Source of the DNA: Capitulum mitella
Taxonomy: Eukaryota > Arthropoda > Thecostraca > Pollicipedomorpha > Pollicipedidae
NCBI GenBank assembly: GCA_030062745.1
Contig: CP099851.1
Coordinates: 10,666,393-10,730,392, forward strand
Direction: 5' to 3'
Length of the DNA: 64,000 bases
Under the pieces are notes generated by a model. The model was not told the origin of the DNA. It ran no database searches and saw nothing but the letters and a program-made list of their open reading frames with translations. Position numbers and translations under genes: made by a program. Below are positions 32,761 through 44,089 of this stretch, in pieces; the stretch's first letter is position 1, and each line of letters starts with the position of its first letter.

Positions 32761-35310
32761 GAACATTGAGGCACAGATAATTCAGTTTATTTGACCTCTT
32801 CTGCAGCGTTCCGTTACTATCAAGGCAAGAGTGTATATGTCGTATATAAATGTATATGTCCTAAAGATTTGCGAAAAATTCCGGGCCCCGTGCTTGAACC
32901 GAGCAGTCCCGTGATATCACGCTTCCTTGTGAGTTAAATGCAACAAATCGAGGCAACGAACCACATGGTTGCTGTGTCTTCAAACACCAAGTTTCTCACG
33001 GGCTCAGTGAACAATATTTGCATGAACCTGCCGCATCTGGCGTGCGACCACGAAATATCCTCTGTCAAAGACCTGTCTTTTTTCTCTACCCACTGACTCA
33101 TTCAAATTTTAGTCGTAGTCGTGCGTTTTAAAGATTCCGCTCCTTGGAGTCCTCCGTACCGTGTATGAAAGTCAGCGTCGTATTCGGTGTGTTGATGATT
33201 TCAGTGTTTTGGTTCCCGCTGTTTGGGAAGGATGTGACATACGGGTGCAATACAGTGCAAACAGTCGGAATGGAGTCAGTCTCCCATGTTGGAAGCCGTA
33301 TTGTGCCTACAGTGTACAGTCAGTGTTGCAGCCCGAGATGCCAGACATCTGCTGTTATCGCCGGACGCGCAGGGCAGACGTACTAATGTCTGTCAGCTGG
33401 TACAACGTGTTAATTAACCAGGGCTAGCATTTTGCCTTGGCTGAAGGACCAAACAAACGGCAAAATGAATGTGAGAAATGGGAGATCAGCAGTGTTCCGA
33501 GTCTGTTTATGCAGTAGAAAAACCAACGATGCTGACTACACTGCAGCACAAAACAGTTACTGATCCCCGGACGTAAAACTGAAACGAGGTCAAGTCTCCA
33601 GGTCTTGTGGGTTTCGTTTCCAAGTCCAAGGTTTCGTTCGTCGGGAGGACGCTACTGTGGTCACTCTGTGAGTTCGGGTCCCATTAACCTGGTGACGTTG
33701 ATGACTCGTTGTTCCATGACGTCTGCCATACGCAGTGGCGCGGGCACGTCGTTCATATTTAGCTGGTGTCGCACGAGAAACAGCTGCTCGTTGCGTTCAC
33801 CGTCACCGGCTTACCGTCAGTCACCATCTGACCATCAAACAACATCTGAAGACCCCCACACAGTGCCGCTGAACGTCATCGGAACGTCCTCACGCAGTTG
33901 CAACGACAATCATCTTTCGATCAAGCGCCATCGGAAAGTCCTCACGCAGACTAGTGAAAAGTGGCTGCTGCAGAATTTTCGATTATAGGCACGGCGAGGG
34001 ACTTCAGACATAACACGCCCACTCACTGCATTAGCCAAATCGACATTTTAAGCAGTAATGACGACAACGGAAACGTTGCGTGTTGACCTCAAATTTGTTA
34101 TCGGCCCTCCTTCAACGTGTTCATTTAAAAGCAAGTTAAGTAGGCCAGAAAAGGTCAACAGGACAGTTATGGGAGCTCGACTGCCACAAATGAATTGCAC
34201 TTGAAGCAAGCAAACCATTTGTAATTTGATGCACAAATGAGGCGGAGTAGGGAAGTAATCCGTTTTGTGAATGTAAAACACTTACATGCAGAGTTGGGCA
34301 AATAATTCTTCATAAGTAATAAATGAACATATAAAATGTCTAGCCTCGGCAGCCATTTTATGACCAAATGAAATAGTCTCTTTACTAGTGCATATAAATG
34401 TCTACTTTTACACAACTCAGCTTCGCAGGTTTTGTGATATACTGTTAACAACATAATGCAGAAACGATGTCAGCTAACGCATCACTGTATTTAAAAAAAT
34501 ACTCATAGGAAGGTATATACCGTTAGACTCCTACTTTCTTACTTTACTGATAGGAGGCCGATAATCCAGAGCTCTAGTTATGTTCTTCGGATGGTAAGCA
34601 AAATTGTCTCGATGCTTCTGGTAACGACATGGATTCGGAGTTCTGAAGTCAACTGGAGCTGAGAGCAGAATGGAGCACGTTCAGTCGCGACGAAACGATT
34701 GGTGGTGTGAGAAGTTTCTTGCCTAACCCACTTACAGGCGACATTTCATTCTGCTCTATCACTCGCCGCCTCGTTTTTCATTGAAAATGAAATCGGCGGT
34801 TTCGACCGTTGTTGTGGAACAAGTGGGGAAAGTGACCAATTAGTACCACCCTACCTAATTTCAGAACCCATTTTTTCCTAGTTGAGACACCTGATTGCCA
34901 GAAAAAGGATATTTCCTGAGAGAGACGGCATGGCTGCAGATTTGATCCTTTCCTCTTCATCTCTGGTTGCGGCACAGACCTGTGATGGGTCCGTGGGACT
35001 TCAGTGCAAATCTGAAATATAATCTGGCTTGTGTTACCCGTGTACAACCGTGCTAAAAATGCCGTGAAACAAAATTGATCCTATACAGTTCCTCCGTTTT
35101 AGAGTTGCGCTTGCCCTTCGACCAGAATAGAGCTGATACATGGGACGCTTTTTATCCGCGGTTAGCTTGATTACGGCAGAGCCATTGCCCTTTCTGCACC
35201 ATTATTTGCCGGGCCGTATTGCGCCAGTAGCACATTGGAGCCAGGACTAGGTAGCGGTGTGCTGATGACTGATCCAATGTTACGCACGCGTCTGGGCCTT
35301 GCCACACCTT
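32760..35310. other. gene-free interval
   Basis: Short frames only, without motifs. A 20-bp direct repeat (ATCGGAAnGTCCTCACGCAG) occurs at about 33878-33897 and 33930-33949. Otherwise I see nothing supportable. Confidence 0.45.
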
Positions 35311-35314
35311 GCCT

Positions 35315-36485
35315 TGCCCACACCCGACTGTCGGTCGGCGCCATGTACGCCCGACTGGGGGGGGAAGGAGGGGCGGTTGACTGCCCCATCTAACTCACGA
35401 ACGGTTGGTCGCACAATAAAAAATGAGCACCCCGTTGGAAAGCTCGTGAGGAGTGTGCTCGAAACGGACCTCATTATTAGTCGTGGATAATCTGTAAGCC
35501 ATTTACGCCCTAGACATGTTTTCTCATGGCCGCTTGCATGAGACCGAGAAACGGCCTGGATCTCAAGAACTGTGACTAATAAAGTCTAATTAAAGGCAGC
35601 AGCGGACGGGTAAGATTCCGCAGATGCCGTTACACGTCTAATTTCCCTGATTAGTTTGATATACACGCGGGAAGGTTGGCATGCAGACACAGCGATTTTC
35701 GGGACGTTGCACGGCGGGCGCCGCAGATGATGACGGTATCAAATTAATGGCAACTAATTTAAGCATTTTTTTATTTCAACGAAACATGTCTTTCCAAGTG
35801 TTCTTGCTTGATCCTCATGATTGTTGTGGTAGTTTCTCATGCATAAATGTTGAAAAAATTCGGTAGTTATCAGTCTACACAACTGGTGGAGCTTTATTCG
35901 GGAGAGCCTCTTTGTTTCCAAAACTTACAATTTTTGAAACTTTTTGAACTTTTTGGTATTATTTGCAACAGTGCGAACCAGTTTTACCATTTTCTACCCA
36001 ATATGAATCATTCATCGCCGATTTTGATGGCAGTGCATTTTGACTCATAACAGTTATTCATAACCCGACCTCAGGCCAGTGGCCGGAGGTTACTCAAACT
36101 TTGCCTTTGACGGCAAATGGACGTCTGGATCCCCGTCAATTTTTTGAAAAAAACGACAATATATGCTGAAAACTGGCTTGACCTTAGGTCAGGGATCCAA
36201 ATATTTCCAAAAATCCGAGATAGCAAATTTGTTGCATTTATCGAAACGTCCAACTCTTGAAAGTTTTATTTTGATATCATGTTTTGCGAAAAAAATTGCA
36301 GGGCGGTGAACTTTTTTGGACATAGGTCCACTTAACCTGACCTAGGTCAGATACCTTATTTGACGTGAGGTCCAAAATTCGATACAATGATTAAGCAAAA
36401 GGTACTCAAAGTTTCGTGGCGCTTCGTGTTTTTCTCGCCATCTCGGAAAAACCTCAGGGAGCGGTCAACTGCCTCACCCCCAAAT
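35315..36485 (+). repeat. dispersed 1.2-kb repeat, copy D, unclassified
   Basis: It matches 41620-42835 in reverse orientation along its length. Shared features include the CGCCCGACTGGGGGG end, GTGAGTTAGA-type text, ATGAGACCGAGAAACGGCCTGG near 35538, GCAGTGCATTTTGACTCA near 36030, TGACCTTAGGTCAG near 36180 and the GGTCAACTGCC...CCCC end. G-rich runs and CAACTGCC-type blocks at both ends make it roughly terminally inverted. That is consistent with a non-autonomous DNA element, but no clean target duplication is visible. It has no coding content. Confidence 0.65.
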
Positions 36486-37385
36486 CGGGTGGGTAGGGTA
36501 AAGAGAGATTCACGCGGGGGGGGGGGGCTGCAGAGCGGAATAAAGAAGAAGCGTCCCCAGAGCAACCCTCAGCCCCCCCCCCGTCGAGCACGCTCAGCCC
36601 CCTTCGTCCACGCGAGCTGTGTAAACTAATATCAAACATCTTTTTTATCATTCACCGTGTAATCGACACCCCCAAACCTCATAGGCGACCCTAAGGCCCA
36701 AAACCCAGGCGTTATCCTTTGAACCAGGACTTAGTATCAATTGACCGGGGTCGGTAGTTTGTGTATCTCGAAAGCAATGACCCGGCTTGGATGATTTAAA
36801 CGGCAAGGAGTGGCGCCGGGCCGTGGGGTCCTTTGACATGTGCAATTTTTCCTTTTACTCTGGAGTCGATCCAGTCGCAGGTCGGGTCAGACACTCGAAA
36901 GTGGCCTTTTTCTCCAGATGCGTCTGATCAGAGTGGAAAAAAGACCGAGGCTGACGTTTGGATGGTAATTTATCTCAGTAGGCTTGGTCTGTTAATCCTA
37001 GTGCTACCTGGCCCACGGTCACCGAAGGCCAAGGTGACAGGCTAGGTCAAATGTGACGTTCGTGCTGATGGGTCATGTCGTGTATGTTTCCTGGTTCTTA
37101 TGACACGAAAATGCTAGAAATTCATTTTCAAAGAGTTTGAACACACAAAAAGGCTTGAAATGGTTCCGGTTGGTGTGCACATGCAAAACTGCAACAGTTT
37201 GTACTTTGAAACTCGGAATAAGGCTAGCGCGACATTGGACTCGATCGGGAACCTGTGGACAATAAGCAAGTCAGCTTGGGTCGTGCCGTTCGCTCACTTT
37301 AATACTAAAGATCAAACTGCACGCAAATGTTGCACTGTTGCAAGAACCTGCTGCGTAAGTTATTTATGCAGTATTCTCCGAACTA

Positions 37386-37387
<2 letters not shown>

Positions 37388-37421
<34 letters not shown>
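37388..37421. repeat. (AT)17 microsatellite
   Basis: An uninterrupted run of 17 AT dinucleotides. Confidence 0.95.
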
Positions 37422-37423
<2 letters not shown>

Positions 37424-37807
37424 TTTTTATGACATTTATCCCTTTTGATAACAGCGATCTCGAACGCGATCATATAACGCTGAATAAACGTTTCTAGTTC
37501 TAATACGTCTTTATCACTTTATCTTTACTCTGGCAAAAATCATCGTGGACCTATGTTGACCAGATAAAAGGTCAAAGGCCACTTAATTCCAAATTTTATC
37601 GCACCGGGCTGGAGAAAAATCCTGCTTTATAGAAGACATTATCGAAGTGACTTCGTTTATTCCTTTTCCCATGTATATGTCCCGTAAAATTTTAAGTCTT
37701 TACTAAATAGCTGGCCTAAGATGATTTTGTATGGAATCACGGCGACGCACATCAAACTCTTGTGTTTCCATGACTCGCAAATCAAGGTACCGTCGCCAAG
37801 CAGAATA

Positions 37808-38170
37808 ATTTTAACCGTTACTATGAAACGCAGTAAAACTGGGTGTCAAATCGCAAAACGTGGTTGTCTTTATGGTATCGTACTGGCATGACCCAGGATG
37901 GCCTTGATCACCAAATTTTGTCGGCGAATGCCAAACTGATGCAAAAAGGCACTGGGAGTTTCGACACTCTGCGATCGTTGGTTTCGGAGATATTTAACAG
38001 TAACTAAGAAACGAAATAAAATTGTGCTTAAAGTCGCAAGGCCTGGTTGTCTTTATGACGTCATATTGACACCACCCGTGGTGTTCTTCATCACCAAATT
38101 CTGTTGGCACGTGCCATACTGATGTAAAAACGAACTGAAAGCTTCAACGCTGAGAACTACGCCAGGCGGA
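37808..38170. repeat. tandem duplication, unit about 182 bp
   Basis: TGGTTGTCTTTATG occurs at 37862 and 38044, ATCACCAAATTyTGT at 37908 and 38090, and CCAAACTGATGCAAAAA / CCATACTGATGTAAAAA in the same order. Adjacent copies share the order over the full unit with moderate divergence. Confidence 0.7.
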
Positions 38171-38900
38171 GCGCATAACGCCCCACCCCAGTCAGTGATT
38201 GGTCAAGACTGTTTATAAACTGAAGAAATTCGCCAAGTGTTTCCGAATGATTAACCTAAATACGAGGAAACATCGTCAATGGACCGCAGGCACATTTCCG
38301 ATCGCGTGTATTAAACAGTAAAAATCGTTGATTCAACTGCATTCGTGAGACCTACTGACACAGGTGATGCTATTGTTTTGTGCAAACCGAATGAAATTAT
38401 TTTCAAGGCAACGACTTAAAAAATCCCTCAGGTCGGACAGTGAGAGGCCAAAAAAGTCGATCTTATTTGGCCAGTGCCTTTAAATACCAGAGTGATGGTA
38501 CCTAAGTTAGCTTCGAATGTGGTATGCTGTTCAGTCGAAGGACGAATACCATTTTAAACGAAGTGTCGCAGTGTAGAAGCCATACCAAGATTTATCCTTA
38601 TACTGGATAGCGTTCAACGTGTTTGTCGTCTATTCCTGAAGTTAAGGTCTGTAAAGAGGAATTCTGCAAAAAAATTAGGTTATGCAAGTTTTAATGCCAG
38701 AATTACTTATGAACCATTGCTAGCCGTTTTCTAATGACCGAGGGATGTCGAACATTTCGGTCGCGTGCTGGTGGTCGTCTGAGAATTACTTCTATGACGC
38801 AAGAGGGGAGGGCCTGCTCCTGGTCTGTCCAAATGATTGCATCAGAAATCTGTGGGCCGGTATTTTGCATGGTCATCTTACGATTTCCAACATATCAAAC

Positions 38901-40668
38901 GTCCGTTAATTTAGCGTCGTAGTCGTATTCGAATTCATCGTCGAGTTAGTTTCGAAAAATAATTTCATGCTAAGTCAGACTCCGGGAGCTTTTTACAAAT
39001 TTACGACCAACCGTTTGACCTTGAGACGTCGAACAGCGGGGTACCGCAGTAAAACCAGGCTTTGAGACAAAAGGCCGCAAGCGGGGTGTCATATCCAAGG
39101 TCCAGTCCGCATGCAGATGGCGACCGGCATTTGACCCGCGACGTCAAAAGTCAAGGTCACAGACGAGGTCAAAGGACGGGATACCACAGAACAGGGTATC
39201 GCAGCAAATCCAAGCTATGGGACGAAATGCCGCGAATGTGGTGCCATATGCAAGGTCTAGTCCGCTCCCAAGGTGTCATGACCAGAACCTTGTCCATCAG
39301 ATCAAAGGTTAAGGTCACAGACGAGGTCAGAGGACGAGGTACCCTTACATAGCCAGGAGTGTCATATCCAAGGTCTAGTCCGTTACCAGGTGGCATGACC
39401 GAAAATTGAGCCGTGAGGTCAAAGCTCAAGATTAGAGACAAGGTCAAAGAACGGCATAGGCATAGGCAGGCTATGGCACAAAATGCCCCAATTGGGGTGT
39501 TCTCTCTAAGCTATAGTCTATTCCTAGGTAGCCCGACCAAAACTTGACCCGTGATGTGAAAGCTCAAGATCACGGACGAGCTCAATGGACGAGGTACCAC
39601 AGCCAGGAAGGGTGTCATATTCAAGATTTGTTCCGTTCCCAGATGACGCGACCAAAACCTTACCCGTGAAGTTAGATGTCAAGGCCAGAGGCGAGGTCAA
39701 AGGACGGCTTACACCGGCTATGGGACAAAATTTCGCAAATGGGTCATATCCAAGACCTAGTCCGGCCCCAGGTGCTGCGACCAGAACTTGACCCGTGAGG
39801 TCAAAGGTCGAAGTCACAAACGAGGGCAAAAGACGGGGCACCGCAGCATAGCCAGGCTATGGGACTAAGTGCCGAAAATGGAGTGTCATGTTCAAGGCGT
39901 AGTCCGTGCCCAGCTGGCAAGACGAAGACTTGAGTTGTCTGTAACCTTGACCTTTGGCCTCACGAGTCAAGTTCTACTCGTGCTATCTGGAAACGGACCA
40001 GGCCTTAGATGTGACCCCCTAACGGCGGCATTTTATTCCATAGCTTGGCTATACTGCGCTACCCGTCCTTTGACCTCGTCTGTGACCTTGGCCTTTGACC
40101 TCATAGATCAGGTTTTGGTCCCACTTCATGGGAGAGGATTAGGCCATGGATATGACACTCCATTTTTGGATATTATCTGATAACCTGGCTCTGCTGCGAT
40201 GTCCCGTTCTGCGGTGCCCAATCATTGGGCCTTATTTGCGACCTTGACCTTTGGCTTCACGACTCCAATTTTGGTCGTGCTACCCGGAAACGGACTGGAT
40301 CCTGATAATGGCATCCCAAATGCGGCATTTTGTCCCTAACCAGACTCTAGCGTAGTACCTCGTCCTTTGACATCGTCCTTGACTTTAACTTTTGACTTGT
40401 CGCGTCAGGTTTTGGTCACACCACCTGGGAACGGACTAGATCTTAGACATGAGACCCCATTGCGGCATTTTGTCTCATACCCTGCCTCTGCTGCGGTACC
40501 TCGTGTTTTGTCTTCTCAAGGTCAAACGGTGAGTCATAATCGTTTAGGAAAACCGACGACAAATTGGCGAATAGCTCCCCGAGTTTGACCTTGTATGAAA
40601 TTATTATTTCTTTTTAAAACTAGCCCGAATGTGAATGTGAATACGAATACGACGCGAAGTTAACAGAC
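38901..40668. mobile_element. foldback-type element: long inverted repeats made of tandem units
   Basis: The left end (GTTAATTTAGCGTCGTA, 38905) and right end (TACGACGCGAAGTTAAC reading outward, about 40648-40664) are inverted repeats. So are the next blocks (GTCGTATTCG, AATAATTTCAT, GGGAGCT). Inside, 130-160-bp units with GCTATGGGACAAAATGCCGC, GTCATATCCAAGGTCTAGTC and GAGGTCAAAGGTCAAGGTCA-like text run forward from about 39040 to 39925, roughly six units. They then run in reverse complement from about 39935 to 40510, roughly four units. Long terminal repeats built of tandem units are the hallmark of foldback elements. No coding sequence is present. Confidence 0.75.
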
Positions 40669-40669
40669 G

Positions 40670-41620
40670 CGCATATCAATGAACTAGGCCAATTGCAGGC
40701 TGGAGGAATATTTCGGACTATCGTCGTCGTCTTGCGTGTTATTATTCACACGAACTTCTCGAGATCTGGTTTATTCCGACGGTGGAAAACAATTCGTTCC
40801 CTTACGAAGGCGCGACTTATCTTTTCTTCTGTGAGTTTGGCTTCCTTGGTCTTCATTGGCACTTTGATCTGCATTGCCGATGATCTGCAAGGCAGATGAC
40901 AAGGAGTCCGTGTGAATAATAACACACAAGACGAGGACGGTAGTTTGAAAAATTCCTTGATCTGTACTACCAGCATCTCGTCTCTGCTATTCCACGAAAC
41001 TCTGACCGAGGTCAAGTTTATGGAGCATCACTCAACGCCAAGTTGATCGAGCCAAGAATGTCAGATGTGAATAATGAAACACCCTTTATTTCTCCAGGTT
41101 TACAAAACCGATCACAACTAAATTTTGCAGGAGCCAAGGCTGTAATATGCGCCTACGGCATCTGAGGCTTCACCAAAGTCAAGCCAAGCGAGGTCATCCA
41201 AGGTGAATGTTCCAAAATGTTACATTTTGTGAAACTGGAGCATATCACAACCGATGGGAGGGCAGGCGGCCGTTTGGTAGATGGGATTGGCTTCTCTGTA
41301 AGTGAGCTATGTCACCTAAACGGTTGGATGCCTGACAACTCCATACGCATCACAGTGAGCATCGTACGGCACGAAACGCGTGCGGCCACCTGCCGCCGAC
41401 GCTGGATTGGCTGTGAGATCGGCCTTCCGACTTCGACGGAGAGTAGTAGATAAAATTGCAAATCAGTCTTAGAATTTTAAACCACAAAACATGCGTTGGG
41501 AATACAATGGAAATGCAAAAATTTGGCGCTTCAACTCCTTTATTGCAGAAGTCATTCGAAAAAAGGAAAACATGAGAGGTTGGCAATTTTTGCTCTCCTC
41601 CACCACTGTATGTGTTAACC
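40670..41620. other. gene-free interval
   Basis: Only short frames are present, without motifs. CGTGCGGCCA followed by TCGGCCTTCCGACTTCG near 41378-41440 resembles text near 49758-49810, a possible short dispersed repeat. Confidence 0.4.
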
Positions 41621-42835
41621 CGCTCCCCACTGGGGAGGGGGGCGGCAGTTGATAGCCCCCCTGAGGTTTTTCTGAAATTGCGAGAGAACAAAGAAACTCA
41701 GAGTCACGAAACTTTGTGCATTTTTGCTTCGTCATTTTTGCAACTTGTGCCAAAGTTTTGACATCAGGTCTAGTCAGGTGCCTGACCTAGGTCAGGTCAA
41801 ACAGACCTATGTTCAAAAAAAAATTTAGCGCCCTCTAAATTTTTCGCAAAACAAGATATCATAATAATACTTTCAGGGATTAGTCATCTTGATGGATGCA
41901 AGAACAAATCTGCCATCTCAGATTTTTCGGAATTTTCCGGGTCATTGACCTAAGATCAAGCCAATTTTTAAGACATGTCGTCTGTTCGGAAATTGGCAGG
42001 ATATTTCATAAAAATTTTTGTGTGGAATGAAGCAGACATCTAGTTACCGTCATTCGGCAAAGTATCAATGACTTCCAGCCATTGACCTATGGTCAGGACA
42101 CGAATAACTGTAGTGAGCCAAAATGTGCCACCGCCAAAATCAGCGATGAATTACTCAGAATGAGTAGAGAAATGGCAGAACTGGCTCGCACAGACCTAAA
42201 CAGAAACCTAAAAACAAATTAGAAAATTGCGTATTTTGGAACTAAACAGGCGCTCGCGAATAAAGCTCCGCCAATTGTGTAGATTGGTAACTAATGAATT
42301 CTCCCAAAATTTAAGCATGAAAAACCATCACAAGAACCAATAAGATCAATAAAATTGACATGAATAGCCTTTTTTCGCGAAAATAGAGGAACGCTAAAAC
42401 TAGTTCCCGCTAATTTCTTATTGTGTACGGTTGCGGCGCACGACGAGAGCCGGCCCGAAAATTGCCGTGTCTTTAACTCAACGTTTCGCGGTATATATTT
42501 CACAAATCCCAGAAATTAGATGTGCATCGGCATTTGCAGACTTTTACTTGTGCGACGTTGCCTTTACCTATGCGTTATTAATTCACAGCCCTTGAGATTC
42601 AGGCCATTTCTCGGTCTTATGCATTTGGGTATGAAAAGACATATTTAGGGCGTAAATTGCTTACATATTGTCTAAAACTAAAAATGAGACCAGTTTCGAG
42701 TTTTTCTCGTCACAAGCTTTCGGACGGTGTGCTTATTTGTATCGTGCGACCAATCGCTTGTGAGTTAGAGGGAGGGCGGCCAACTGCTCTCCCCCAGTCG
42801 GGCATGATCGTAACCGACCGACGGTCGTCCGCGGG
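41620..42835 (-). repeat. dispersed 1.2-kb repeat, copy E (inverted relative to copy D)
   Basis: Read in reverse complement it aligns with 35315-36485 through both ends and the interior. The right border carries CCCCCAGTCGGGC (matching GCCCGACTGGGGG of copy D). The left border has a G-rich run next to GGCGGCAGTTGATAGCC. Interior blocks such as AAAATGTGCC and GACCTAAGATCAAGCC correspond to copy D. There is no coding content. The two copies form widely spaced arms around the foldback element. Confidence 0.65.
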
Positions 42836-42839
42836 TCAA

Positions 42840-43435
42840 AGAAGAACCATTGACAAAGCCTTTGTTCCCACAGCAAACGCTGCATCGATTTAAAGAAACG
42901 GCCTGCGTTTTTACGTTCGGTGCAGGTTTTCAATAGCGCAAGATGTAAAGATGGGATAATGTTTTACAGCAAACGTATGCTGGCCAATGAGTCGCACAAT
43001 GACTGCGATTAGGACTGAACGGTCTGAAGACGTTCCGGAAAACGCCGCAACATTTCGAACATTATTACATCGAGCAACATTCCATAAGACTTTATCAAAG
43101 GTAATTTTCCACCTCACCTGTTTCATTCAGGCTCTAGTTCTGTTCGTGATAGTGTACGTGATCCCTTGAGAATTTCACAGCTCACATGAAAGGACAAAGC
43201 GACACTTAGTTTAAACAACAGCATATCTTGACGGTGATGCATTGTGCACAAATAGCAGACATCAGAGACGGAAGCCTCGCATCAATGACAATGCACAACC
43301 TCCATACGCATGAAAAATCGATTGAAGCTCTCTTCGACGTGGAAACTAGCTGCATTATGTCGTCAGAAATCCGGCACATCCCACATGGAACAAATTTCCT
43401 GAACATGAAAGTCAATTCCGTGATCGTGATAAAAC
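42840..43435. other. gene-free interval
   Basis: I see short frames only and no motif, RNA gene or repeat. Confidence 0.4.
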
Positions 43436-43440
43436 CGTGA

Positions 43441-43512
43441 TCGGCAGCTCAGTTGGTAAGAACGCTGATCATGCCGTCCTGGCATGACGGGTTCCAGTCG
43501 ACTCAGCGCTCC
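43441..43512 (+). repeat. tRNA-like sequence, probable head of a tRNA-derived SINE
   Basis: GGCAGCTCAGTTGGTAAG at 43443-43460 is an internal A-box-like promoter. GGTTCCAGTC at 43490-43499 is a B-box-like element at roughly the tRNA spacing. The acceptor and anticodon stems do not pair well enough for a functional tRNA, so this is best read as the RNA polymerase III promoter head of a SINE or a tRNA pseudogene. Confidence 0.5.
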
Positions 43513-43904
43513 AGTTTGGCTCTCTGGTCACCTGGCAACTGGCCAACACAGGTTCAAGCTATCACATGTTCGTGTCACGCCGACACGTCCAACTTTCGCC
43601 ACGAAATCAGCGTTTTCTGACATTGTGCGATCGGGCGTAAGGGTCGGACTCTACGTAAAAAACTATGTTTAGCACGGGTTTCGAGCCTGAACATCTTCAT
43701 AATTTAAAAATCTGATAAGAATAGCGGCAAACATACCATTGGGTTGCAATCAACAACGTTGCCTGACAAAAATGTCGTTCACCCAGTCATACACTCTCAC
43801 TAGGTACATTCTAAAGATAGAAAATACGTAGTTGCACCTCTAGGCTGCTTGTAAAAATCAGCCGTAGTAGATTAAGTCCATGTCTGATGTCTTCCTCCTA
43901 CGAC

Positions 43905-44085
43905 GAAGAGCGTTCTCCCTGTATCTGACATGTCAGCCCTCCCGTACCTGTCAAATCCTGTGCTATGAATCTGTCAGACCTTTATCCTGTACCTGTCAGC
44001 CAAGTCAGGTCACTCTCCCGTGCTTGCCAGGTCTCACTTCCTGTATTTGTCAGGCCACCTTCTTGTATCTGACAGGTCATTATCA
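43905..44085. repeat. imperfect tandem repeat, CCTGTACCTGTCAGGCC-like unit, about 25-35 bp
   Basis: TGTATCTGACATGTCAG, GTACCTGTCAAATCCTG, TGTACCTGTCAGCC, GTGCTTGCCAGGTC, TGTATTTGTCAGGCC and TGTATCTGACAGGTC follow one another. The 92-codon frame here is only the translated repeat. Confidence 0.7.
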
Positions 44086-44089
44086 TGGC

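Larger units (their letters stand above)
36490..38900. other. gene-free interval with microsatellite and 182-bp tandem duplication
   Basis: No gene is seen. Homopolymer G and C runs at 36510-36585 are flanked by purine-rich sequence. AGGTCA-type hexamers are scattered at 36880-37070. See the separate entries for the AT microsatellite and the tandem duplication. Confidence 0.5.

Noticed and set aside
36510..36585. G and C homopolymer runs as possible regulatory tracts
   Set aside because: Simple runs of this kind occur at several places in the window and may be replication slippage or assembly noise.
39062..40588. open frames and CRISPR-like regular repetition in the foldback arms
   Set aside because: Units are 130-160 bp, diverged and change orientation in the middle; this is an inverted tandem repeat, not a CRISPR array or gene.
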